Positions 55,000 to 64,000 of a stretch of DNA of 64,000 nucleotides are shown piece by piece. Source of the DNA: Spodoptera frugiperda (lineage: Eukaryota > Arthropoda > Insecta > Lepidoptera > Noctuidae). Location: positions 2,790,001-2,854,000 of the forward strand of contig NC_064240.1 of assembly GCF_023101765.2 (NCBI RefSeq). The letters run 5' to 3'. Each line of letters begins with the position of its first letter. Within the stretch, counting starts at the first letter, position 1. Under the pieces are notes generated by a model. It had not been told where the DNA came from and ran no database searches. It was given only the letters and a program-made list of their open reading frames with translations. Made by a program: the position numbers and the translations under genes.

Positions 55000-55530
55000 A
55001 AACAATCATGAAAGGGAATTCCTTCCAGCTGAAAACATTTCGATCGGAATACTACGAACGTAGCACGTTTGATGTGAATGTGATCACATCAAAATCCACT
55101 TTCGTATATCGCGCATGGAATCGGAACTCAATATGTGTCCATTGCCGTCGGCGGCGCTCACCAAACATTCGTCGGATTCACAGATAGATAGAGTTATCCG
55201 TAGGTACGACGGTGTCGACCGCACCCCAGCCCGGCCGTCCGGAAAATTGCTTGACGCTCTAAAACATCCCCATATTTTTTATCCCATTCCGGGAAAGCGA
55301 CAAATTCGTTAACTCCATCCCGTCATTTTCTGGAAACATCGCCATGTTGCTGACAGCCCTGTCTCCTGTAACGGCAACATGAAGCTTTTTATTATAAAAA
55401 ATACTTTCCTCGACTTTTTGGGATATCTCTTTTGTTAAAACGTTTTTCTTTTTATCTTGACTTGACGGCCGACGCCAACGGCTGTTTGATATAAACAGAT
55501 TAGAATTTATGGCGAAGATGGAGGTAAATA
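55000..55530. other. Unique block with raised GC, possible promoter or 5' exon
   Basis: GCCGTCGGCGGCGCTCACC, CGACCGCACCCCAGCCCGG and GACGGCCGACGCCAACGG stand out from the flanks. At 55509 ATGGCGAAGATGGAG is followed by GTAAAT, which could be a five-codon first exon and donor. Speculative; no downstream exon found. Confidence 0.2.
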
Positions 55531-55539
55531 AAAATATTT

Positions 55540-56940
55540 TGTTTATTGCTAGATGCTTTCAGAATCCCCAGTTGGTATTTAGATCATCTTATTTTCTTTC
55601 TGGGTCAAAAGTTTAATTTAAACAGGTGTTAGGTAACCTACATATTCTCATTAATCGGTTAACAGTCAATAGACCTGATTTGTCGATTTAAATCGCATCT
55701 GTTTTACTATTGTAATAGCCATGTTTTGGCTATAATCGTCAATTACGAAGTAAACAGAATTCCGACACAAAAAATTCACATTGAAACCAGATTAACAATA
55801 AAATGTATGTGCATTACGCATTTCTTTTGTTTCTAACATAAATCTTAACGCCTACGTTAGAATTTATTGTTTTTCGGTAAACTAAATTTTATGTGTAACG
55901 TTAATCGTTTATCCCAGTGCTATGATCTCATGTAATTTGCAATGAAAACATCGATTTAAGAATCTCGATTAGTTCAGACCTCGTTTTGAAACAGTTATGT
56001 TTCGAATCGAGTTGGTATCGATTCGTTTGATTGAAATTCGCAAGTTATTGGATGATGTTGACTACGGGCACCAATAATTTGTAAACTGAATATCGAAATG
56101 GAACGTGTACGTACACAAGCACCGATCTATTGTTACGATACATTGTTTCACTAACTGAAAGCGATCCGCGTAAAAATTCATTTGATACCTTCATTCAATA
56201 TGGCTGATTTTTTCTATTCAGTTTTCTGCCATCCGCCAATGTTCGTTTTTTTTAACGACACGGCAAATGAAAATTATATTTACACAACATTTTTTGTTAT
56301 TAATTATGATTTTAATACGCACATATTATTATTAAACAAGACACGTATAGGTAAGTAGATTCACACACAAGAACACATTATCGTAACATATAACAAACAT
56401 TCCTAATTAGATATGGATCGGGTTCGGGTATGTATGTACATATATTATTGTATAATGAGTACATAGTTTACATATACAGAGAATATCAACTGACTGATGG
56501 TATATTTTTACATACCTATTATAAAGTACTACAATCAAGAAAGCGATAAAAGATTCATAGATATTAATATGTACTTTACATAAGTCTGAGCCAATAACAA
56601 TATCTGCTAAAATATAAAAGCAATGGAACATCATTCCTTATTTTCATTTACAAGGTTCTTTTCACGTCATCTGTAAACTGATATTCTTATATAATAATGA
56701 TTTAGGAGTCCAAAATAAAATTAAAGATTTAATAAAATACAAACTGCTGGCGCTGCAGCGCTGTAGATCCGATAGCAATCAGCGCTTTAAGCACAATTTA
56801 TCATTTTCTATCTCTGTTTAGAATCTCTCAAGTTAGCTCAAGGAAATGGCTTTCTCTGTTTTCATTAGGCTTGAGCTATTAAATATATCCTGTGGTTAAT
56901 AGAAGCTATTGGCTGTTTCCTAATACAACTCTATTTTATT
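55540..56940. other. AT-rich non-coding stretch
   Basis: A small palindrome GGCGCTGCAGCGCTGTA lies at about 56749. No gene recognised. Confidence 0.4.
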
Positions 56941-56947
56941 ACTGATA

Positions 56948-57135
56948 AAGTCAAAGTCAAAGTCAAAGTCAAAGCATTTATTTCAATTAATCCTAAATTA
57001 GGCACTTTTGAAACGTCAAATTGAATTGTCCGTCAGTCTGTCTGTCAGTGAAGCTAGGCGCTCGTTCCAAAGTGTTGCTTCGAATGGAGAAGAACGAGCA
57101 AGAAACTCCATCGTTACTCTTTTCAAAAAATGTTT
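56948..57135 (-). mobile_element. TTTGAC-tail LINE 3' fragment with four tail units
   Basis: Four TCAAAG units (about 56951-56974) precede CATTTATTTCAATTAATCC, GGCACTTTTGAAACGTCA, GTCCGTCAGTCTGTCTGTCA and GAGAAGAACGAGCAAGAAAC. It is the best tail of the family. It lies just downstream, in sense, of the large LINE. Confidence 0.75.
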
Positions 57136-57471
57136 TTTACAATATCTCTGATACATTATTTGATCATTTACCTATTGTATATATATGTAGGAACAATGTA
57201 ACGACAATACGACGTCAAAACTATGGGACAATAAAACCAATTTGTAAAGAATATAAATTAAAAAAGCGGGTTGTTTCAAACATAGTGCCCACATATGTAC
57301 ACTTACAATTTTGAAATAATGCTTCTATACAAATAAAAAATAATCTTTAATTTAATTTTTCAAATAAAAAATAAATAAATAACTGCTTGATGCCACAGGA
57401 TCCCTAGACTACATTGGAATAAATTAGTACTTTAATTTAACGTGTAACTAGTGATCCTATTAGAGCATTGT

Positions 57472-59070
57472 CTAGTGTGAGTGAGTGTCCAGTGGAGCCG
57501 GACCAACATGCTGCCACACATTTTTATCTTCAATATAATCTGACAGTTTATAATATGCCTGTTTACACAGTTCACGCTTTATACAAGATTTAAATTTTTT
57601 CTCGTTCAGATTCAGTATGGTGGTTGGTAGTTTATTGTAACACTTAACACAAAATCCCATGAAGGATTTCTGCACTTTGGACAATCGGAATTGCGGTATA
57701 GCTAACTTATTTTTACCTCTCGTATTAAAATTGTGTCTGTCGCTTCTTTTTTCAAACAATTGTTGATTTTTTCTCACGTACATAATATTTTCGTAAATGA
57801 ATTGAGAAGGCACTGTAAGAATGTTTATAGTTTTAAATAGTTCTCTCAAAGATTCGCGACGGGGCAAGTTATATATTGCTCGAATAGCTCGCTTTTGCAA
57901 AATAAAAATTGATTCTACATCCGCAGCTCGCCCCCACAGCAAAATGCCGTAAGACATTATGCTGTGAAAATAACTAAAATAAACAAGCCTTGCCGTACCT
58001 ACGTCCGTTAGCTGCCTAATCTGTCTAACTGCATAAGCAGCTGAGCTTAGTCTCCCCGAAAGTGCTTTTATATGGGGCCCCCATTGTAATCTGTCATCTA
58101 ATGTGATACCCAAAAATACCGTCTCCTTAACAAATTCTAACTTTTGTCCGTTCAAAGCAACATAACATTCGTTATTTTGTACGTTTGGCAAGCAAAATTT
58201 AATACATTTGGTTTTTTTCTCATTAAGCGCCAAGTTATTAATAGTAAACCACTCATAGACTCGAAGAATGGAGCTGTTCACGTCGTCAAAATTATTCGTA
58301 CGTCGACCTATTTTAAAAATCAGTGATGTATCATCTGCAAACAGAACCATTTTTGGTTCATTTTCGAATATGAGTGGCAAATCGTTTATGTACACTAAAA
58401 AGAGGAAAGGACCCAATATTGAACCTTGAGGAACGCCCATTTTTATCTCAGACCCTTGTGAATTAACACCGTTAATATGAACTTTTAGCTGCCTATCTCC
58501 TAGATATGATTTCAATAGACGGAGCGCAGTGTTTCTAATCCCGTAATGATTTAATTTCAGCAAAAGTGTCTCGTGGTCAACGCAATCAAATGCTTTTGAG
58601 AGGTCACAAAAAACACCTATGGCATCCTGTGCTTCCTCCCAGGCACCAAATATTTCTTTCATTAAAGTAACACCGGCGTCAGTTGTACAACGACCTTTAG
58701 TGAAACCATACTGCTGATGGTGGAAGATGGAGTTTTTATTAAAATGATGAAGCATCTGAGACAGTATCAACTTTTCAAACACTTTGCTAAGGACCGGCAA
58801 AATAGATACAGGCCTATAATTATTAGGTTCTGTGGTTTCGCCGCTTTTAAATAGTGGGATAACCTTGCTATATTTCATAAGGTCAGGAAATACACCGTCA
58901 TCTATACTTTTATTAAAAATCATAGCCAGACAGGGCGCTATAGTTTGAATAATTGTTTTGCAGACTTTCACTGATAGTCCCCAAAGATCTTCAGTTGATT
59001 TTATTTTAATTTCTTTAAAGACCTTTACGATCTCTAGAGGATTCGTATATTGAAAACTAAAGTCATGTTG
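57472..59070 (-). pseudogene. LINE ORF segment 3: reverse transcriptase
   Basis: The frame is open from about 59063 (SCQHDFSFQYTNPLEIVKVF) to TAG at 57472. RT motifs run in order: KYSKVIPLFKSG and NNYRPVSILPVLSKVFEKL, HQQYGFTKGRCT, FCDLSKAFDCVDH (first catalytic Asp), MGVPQGSILGPFLFLVYIND, and FADDTSLIF at 58341-58315, which holds the paired catalytic Asp residues. The C-terminal domain continues with LEFVKETVFLGITLDDRLQW and SIMSYGILLWGRAADVESIF, as in jockey-type elements. Apart from the two upstream frameshifts the catalytic residues look intact, so the copy is probably young. Confidence 0.9.
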
Positions 59071-59078
59071 ACATGATT

Positions 59079-59826
59079 TTACATTTTTTTAAGCAAACTA
59101 GCTGAGAGTGTAGCTGAAGAATTTAAATCTCTAGTTATTTTAATAGGAATATTAGTAAAAAAATTTTCAAACTCCTGTGCTACATCACATTTTGAAGAAA
59201 TTTGTCCAATTTCAGATCTTAATTTAATTTCTGAATTATGTTGTTTTTTCCTACCAGTCTCGTTTTGTATAATTTTCCAAGTTGTCTTTATTTTGTCATC
59301 AGCTGATTTTATTTTATTGCTGATATAAAGACGTTTTGCGGCTTTGCACACTAATCTAAAAGTCTTTGAGTACGATGTTACATATTGTTGAAAATGGGGG
59401 TCGTTATTATATGGTTTCATGCCATAAAGATCAAAAAGTTTATTTCTACTCTTTCGAATACCTACAGTAGCCCAATCGCTAAATACAAATTTGGTATGAA
59501 TATCTTTATTTTTGAGTGGCAAAATATTGTTAAATTCCTTGTTTAATAATTCAAAGAAATCGTTGTACAACTTATTCACATTACTAATATCAAATGTTTT
59601 TATACTTAATTTACTAGCTAAAGAATTGTTTAATTTCTCCAAATTTCTAAGTGTAGTTTGTCTAAATCTTATTTGAGTTTTTAGCAAAGGTAAATAAGAG
59701 CTATACGCAACCATCAGTCCACAGTGGTCGGATGGCAAGCTATTTATAATATGTTTTTCTTTGTAATCACAATTACAAAAAACATTATCAATGCAGGTGG
59801 CAGTCGAGGATGTTATTCTAGTTGGT
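59079..59826 (-). pseudogene. LINE ORF segment 2: end of endonuclease and linker to RT
   Basis: The frame resumes at about 59826 with EPTRITSSTATCIDNVFC and carries SLPSDHCGLMVAYSS, whose SDH is the conserved C-terminal catalytic motif of the endonuclease. A linker of about 200 residues rich in Asn/Lys follows (RKSRNKLFDLYGMKPYNND), as usual before the RT. The frame stops at TAA (59079-59081) just after a run of seven A, where a second one-base shift moves to segment 3. Confidence 0.85.
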
Positions 59827-59827
59827 T

Positions 59828-60406
59828 CTAAAAAACATTTTTTAAATTAAATGATCCAAACAAATTTAACAATTCCATACTGCTTGTACTATTTTCTAAT
59901 AAATTGATATTGAAATCGCCACAAACAATTATTGACTTGTGACTAGTAGAAACCTTTCTTAAAACATCCTCCATGACAGAATCAAATAAAGGAAGATTCT
60001 GATAATTAGGTGGTCTATAAACACAAACTACAACATGTCTATCCAGCTCAACACAGGACAACTCAATGGTGTGTTCAACTGACAGTGCTACAATGTCTTT
60101 CCTTTCTTTAGATTTAATACTATTTTTAACTAATATTAGGGACCCACCATGTAATATTTGTTTTCTACTGAAATTACTAATTACATTGTAGTTTTCTAGA
60201 TTTAAAGATGTTAGTTGGTCCTCCTTTAACCAATGCTCTGATAGACAAATTAAATCAAACTTGGTTTTTCTAAAAACAGCAACTAATTCTAAGATTTTTG
60301 AGGAACAGCCTTGAATGTTAATATAAAATAATTTAAGGTTGTGCTGCTCCTGTGTATAATTATTTTGAAATAGTTTTATACTGCCAGAATTTACCTTATC
60401 ATTCAT
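59828..60406 (-). pseudogene. LINE ORF segment 1: apurinic-type endonuclease, N-terminal part
   Basis: ATG at 60406 opens 192 residues. Visible endonuclease/exonuclease/phosphatase motifs are FYINIQGCSSK (N-terminal Asn), DLICLSEHWL (metal-binding Glu), VVCVYRPPN and SIIVCGDFNINLL (GDxN). This enzyme nicks target DNA to prime reverse transcription. The frame ends at TAG (59828-59830) inside a run of six T on the coding strand. The next frame continues the protein without loss, so the break is a one-base shift. Confidence 0.85.
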
Positions 60407-60759
60407 ATGATTTATAAAGGTACCTTCTGTTGTCTTATAATCTAGTTTAAACCTAGTGTCTCTGTGCTGTTAGACACTCTAGACAGCACAGATTTGTCAC
60501 TACAACTACTATCTGTTATATTACTTATAACAGTGTTAATATTATTTGCTTATCTAATAAATAATATTAATTTATCTTTCCTTTATAGTTTTCTACCATT
60601 TAATTATTTTATTTCCTAGGTATATTTATTTTATCATATTTTCTGATTTACTATCTGATTTTCTGTTCTCTGTAATATATACAATGTGATAGGGGTGAGA
60701 CTTCTAACCCGTTAAGGCTGAGTATACATTTATTTTTGTATACATTTATTTATTTCTTT

Positions 60760-61190
60760 TTTGTATTTCGATACTCAAACAAAACAAAAATGGATGACAT
60801 CTTCGCCCTTTATCTCAATAAAAGAACGCAAATTCAATAAATCGCAATAAATCACTAATCGAGACTTTTAAACAATAATCATCAGCCATCATTTTTCGTC
60901 ATATCAATTATACAATATAGCAATTGATATAGAACTCAATTCAAAATCTATTTATTGCATTAATTTCACATGAGACAATGTCACATACAACCCAATATAT
61001 GCTTACAGCAGTTGAGACAAGTGCTACAATCACTTGTGTGGAACATGTGTTATGGATCTGTCAGAGTGCAATAGATATTTGTTATCACAAAGGAGCATAT
61101 GGCATGCACTTGTCACCAAGCCACGTGGGTCTTAAGACCTTTCTTTAAACACAAACACACGATACTACTGCATGCCAAATGTCCTTGTTT
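60760..61190. other. Non-coding stretch
   Basis: Nothing recognised. Confidence 0.4.
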
Positions 61191-61194
61191 GTGT

Positions 61195-61469
61195 ATTTTT
61201 TTATGAAACACGCCTGTAAACGAGCAGACGTATCACCTGATGGTAAGCAATCGCCGCCGCCCATGGACACTTGAAACACCAGACGCGTTACCAGTGCGTT
61301 GCCGGCTTTTTGGGGATTGGGAATTTTAGGGTTGTTGTTCGGAAATCGGGGATTAGGAAAAATGGGAAGGGTGGAATTGGGCCTCCGGTCGGTTTTCTGT
61401 GAGGCCGTGGTACCTATCACTCCGGTCGAGCCGGCCCATTCGTGCCGAAGCATGGCTCTCCCACACTTA
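61195..61469 (-). mobile_element. AAGTGTGGGAG repeat, best full-length copy
   Basis: T-run, CGAGCAGACGTATCACCTGA, TAAGCAATCGCCGCCGCCCA, GCGTTGCCGGCTTTTTGGGG, GGAATTGGGCCTCCGGTCGG, GAGCCGGCCCATTCGTGCCG, ending CTCTCCCACACTTAA. The sense strand is minus, with the 5' end at 61469 and the A-tail at 61195. An internal deletion removes the ACAACGCAAGCGTTG section. Confidence 0.8.
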
Positions 61470-61474
61470 AATAA

Positions 61475-62610
61475 TAGTAATATTTTGTACCTTTAATTTT
61501 ATTTTATTACTTGGTTTCACTAATAAGATGAAACGCCCCAAATCCCATGTTAAATATTCGTAACTAAAGTGATATACGAGTGTGGGAATATTAAATTTTC
61601 GTAGAAGTAGGTTTACAGTCTCACGTCCAAACCAGAAATATTCAAATCAAAACTGAAAAAGTTATAGGACGTTTATTAGCATAAATTCTCGTTTCATTTC
61701 TAGGTTAGCATACTAGGAGTTCATGACCTCATAGGACTGTGTTAAACACTGAGTTAATTAACTGAAAGCACATCAAGCATACCAAATTGCAAACCTTGCT
61801 GATTGAATTATGAACTGTATTACAAAACGAGTGAGTTGCAAATCTATTGGATAAATAGGATAGCTATAAGTGCTGGCAGTTGTCAAGTAGAACATTATTG
61901 AGAGTTCATTGCATTGGATTCAAAGTAGACTACTAAATATGTCAGTGGTTTATGAAAGCATGTCAGATTCATTATTCTAATTGGTTCCTTAAATTAAAAT
62001 CTAATTGTAATTACAGTGGGTACCTATCGATGATACATTCGGTCTGATTCAGTGTGTAATTAGTCGTTTTGTACTTTACTGCTTTTGAAGTTAGACTACT
62101 CTGTGTAGGTAGTCGTAGGACCCGGTGACTCTTATTGGTGCTAATGGTGATCATTGAGCTCTCTACCTAGTATTTTCTCCTATAGGCTAGGGGCTTTTAG
62201 AGGTGAATTGTTAAACCATTTTAACAAATAATCAGAAAAACCAGACACCTAATTAAAAAGTCGTTTCGTTTCATACATATACATACACACTTTCGCTGAA
62301 GGGATTATTTTGGGTAGAGGTCGCCCCAAAACACTGTTACACAAGTAAATCTAGTTAATAAAAGTCGCAATGCCGCAGATAAAGTAGTTTCGGAAAAGGC
62401 CACGAGACCTTTAGACATCCCTAATCCAATTGTAATACTGACTGACAGATGCTGGGTTTACAAAATAAAATACTTTTGTTCCTTCGAAGACTTACGCAAA
62501 GAAAATTTATTTAATGCAGTTTATACAGCATCCAATTTTCGATAATTATAACATGAGGAGCCTAGGCTCCTGCTTACAATTTGAGCATCAACCACGGTAA
62601 TTCTAGACTT
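61475..62610. other. AT-rich non-coding stretch
   Basis: Nothing recognised. Confidence 0.4.
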
Positions 62611-62622
62611 GTGCCATACTTG

Positions 62623-62712
62623 GAGCTGCAGACAACTCACCAGAATCACCGTAGGTCCAACTTGAACCAGGAGTTGGAATGGGATGATGGGAGGATTCTT
62701 AGACTCTCCTCT
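62623..62712 (+). mobile_element. R1-tail repeat, very degenerate
   Basis: TTGGAGCTGCAGACAACTCA, AACCAGGAGTTGGAATGGG and GGATTCTTAGACTCTCCTC retain the order of the 150-bp unit without the hairpin. Confidence 0.45.
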
Positions 62713-62719
62713 TCATTCT

Positions 62720-63340
62720 CATATCATCTCTCAAAACACGATTGGTGCCAATATTAAAATTTTTGGTGAATATTCGTAAATAAAAATAAAATTAAACTGA
62801 ACCATGTTATCCTAATTCTACTCACAAGAATGTATACTTAGTATGTCCAAACATGATGATAACATAAATTTAAGAATAGCTGGAATATGGTAGTAATCAG
62901 AATGTTTAGAATGTCTTCAATCACTGTCCGTGATGTCACAACTGTCTTTCGGTACATGACCAAGGTTTGTAAACTGTCTCGCTCATGTTTTGAATTTCAC
63001 CTCCATAATAACTCAGATTGAGACAAACGTAGGTACGTTATTACTTGGAAACAAGAACAATGAATAACGTCCAATATTCTGTTCAAATGCTATCCTGGAT
63101 ACTTTATCCATACTGCCTTAGGAAAAATTTAATAGTGAAAAGGAAAGCTTGACTATGTGTGTAAATTTAAACCATATAAATACAACCTGACCGTTTCGGA
63201 TTGACACCTTAATAAATATAAAAACGTCTTAAAATTATATCTCGATAATTACTTTACTAAGTAGTAACAATCGATTGAAATACAAACTTGACGGACAAAA
63301 CATTATGATTTATTGTTTTAGGTTTACATAACTACTATAG
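62720..63340. other. AT-rich non-coding stretch
   Basis: Nothing recognised. Confidence 0.4.
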
Positions 63341-63349
63341 ATGTTATAT

Positions 63350-63960
63350 GTTAATGTTGTATCAGCTGAACAGCTGCATCGGTTCAACTGAGCAGTAAAC
63401 AACGCGGCACTGGCAGACAAGCCGCTCGGAACCGGTCCACTGACTCCAAAATACCAATAGATCAACTTTCCTTTTTATTCAAGTCTACATCTACTACAAG
63501 AACCAACGTATACATTATAATAATTTTATTTTTATTTTGTTCACAGGTAAATATTCCATCTTTCCGCACCACCACGTCACGTTTGGTAACTAGAACATCA
63601 AACTTCAAAACAAATCGTAATTTATATAGAAATTGGTTTCTGGTTATGCGTTTTACCTCTAAAAATGTATCAGTTGCTGGAAATCAAGAGACGTAGCTTG
63701 TATGCTAGATCTGTATCCACCGCGTCAGCTTTCAGCCGCAGCAAAATCAATGAGGGCGGCGGCTGGCTCTGTCACATTATTAAATCATGAAACAACAGCG
63801 ACACTGACCGCATTTCGGTTCGCAGCCTGCAGCATCCAACACGGGGAAATGCACCTACTTTCTTTCCACTGCAACTAGCGGGCTTTAGCTACAATCGCCA
63901 GTCCGGGCCCGGTCAAAAGAACACATGATTTTACTTAAATACTTTTCATCGTCTCTATCG
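63350..63960. promoter_or_regulatory. Unique block of raised GC before a possible start codon
   Basis: The stretch has CAGCTGAACAGCTG, ACGCGGCACTGGCAGACAAG, GAGGGCGGCGGCTGGCTCTG and CAGTCCGGGCCCGG, without any recognised repeat. Such a change in composition near an ATG with a good context is what a promoter and 5' UTR would look like, but no core promoter element is convincing. Confidence 0.2.
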
Positions 63961-63962
63961 TC

Positions 63963-64000
63963 ATGGACTTAGAGCTCATATCGGCTCGGCCAGTTTCTAT
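63963..64000 (+). CDS. Possible start of a coding exon, open at the window edge
   Basis: ATG at 63963 with G at -3 and G at +4 opens MDLELISARPVS and remains open to the last base. Twelve codons are too few to judge. Confidence 0.2.
   Translation, partial: MDLELISARPVS

Larger units (their letters stand above)
57350..60700 (-). mobile_element. Near-complete jockey/CR1-like non-LTR retrotransposon
   Basis: The minus-strand element has an endonuclease-reverse transcriptase ORF from 60406 to 57472, split into three frames by two one-base shifts, and then an AT-rich 3' end with AATAAA-like repeats (57355-57385). About 300 bp upstream of the ORF are non-coding and hold the inverted pair CTGTGCTG / CAGCACAG. 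No ORF1 (gag-like) is visible, so the element is either 5'-truncated or of a type without it. Domain order and motifs fit the jockey superfamily; the exact clade needs a tree. Confidence 0.85.

Noticed and set aside
1..64000. CRISPR arrays, operons, bacterial promoters or phage genes
   Set aside because: No regularly spaced direct repeats with unique spacers and no prokaryotic gene organisation. Splice sites, A-tailed retroelements and SINEs show a eukaryotic genome.

Overview
The window looks like nuclear DNA of a moth, probably a noctuoid. That is inferred from an AT-rich background with frequent GTAGGTACC-like motifs, spliced genes with GT-AG introns, and repeat families that look lepidopteran. 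No prokaryotic, viral or CRISPR features were seen. Most open frames in the window are chance frames in AT-rich DNA or lie inside transposable elements.

Host genes are sparse. The only well supported one is a two-exon gene on the plus strand at about 4.2-5.27 kb. It encodes a roughly 127-residue single-pass membrane protein with a charged, Cys-bearing C-terminal tail, and its 545-bp intron has clean splice sites. A candidate first coding exon with a perfect GTAAGT donor lies at 8650-8720. Weaker candidates are small ORFs at 25873-25971 and 53581-53703, a Cys-rich frame on the minus strand at 35489-35611, and a start codon open to the window edge at 63963. No other part of these genes can be seen.

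The rest is a layered repeat landscape. (1) About 20 copies of a 150-bp repeat (here 'R1-tail repeat') end in a conserved hairpin and an A-run. One long copy at 46.9 kb links them to the 3' UTR of an R1-clade non-LTR retrotransposon whose C-terminal coding remnant lies at 16.33-16.67 kb. (2) About 10 copies of a 200-300 bp A-tailed repeat begin with AAGTGTGGGAGAGCCATG. (3) Two tRNA-derived SINE families are present. (4) There are 3' ends of several LINEs, with TTTGAC or ATCATTT tails or an RTE-like C-terminus. (5) A nearly complete jockey/CR1-like LINE lies on the minus strand at 57.35-60.7 kb; its endonuclease-RT frame is split only by two one-base frameshifts in homopolymer runs. (6) A 1.92-kb TA-flanked foldback Tc1/mariner derivative at 21.87-23.80 kb has inverted arms of about 770 bp, each carrying the transposase C-terminus. 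(7) Several small hairpin (MITE-like) elements are scattered through the window.

Nested insertions are common. A repeat at 15.84-17.52 kb is split by a fused pair of LINE remnants, and a SINE at 45.77-46.04 kb is split by an R1-tail repeat. I see no evidence of a new defence or metabolic system. The most interesting items are the foldback transposase element, the R1-tail repeat as a discrete amplifying unit, the near-intact LINE, and the unidentified membrane-protein gene.
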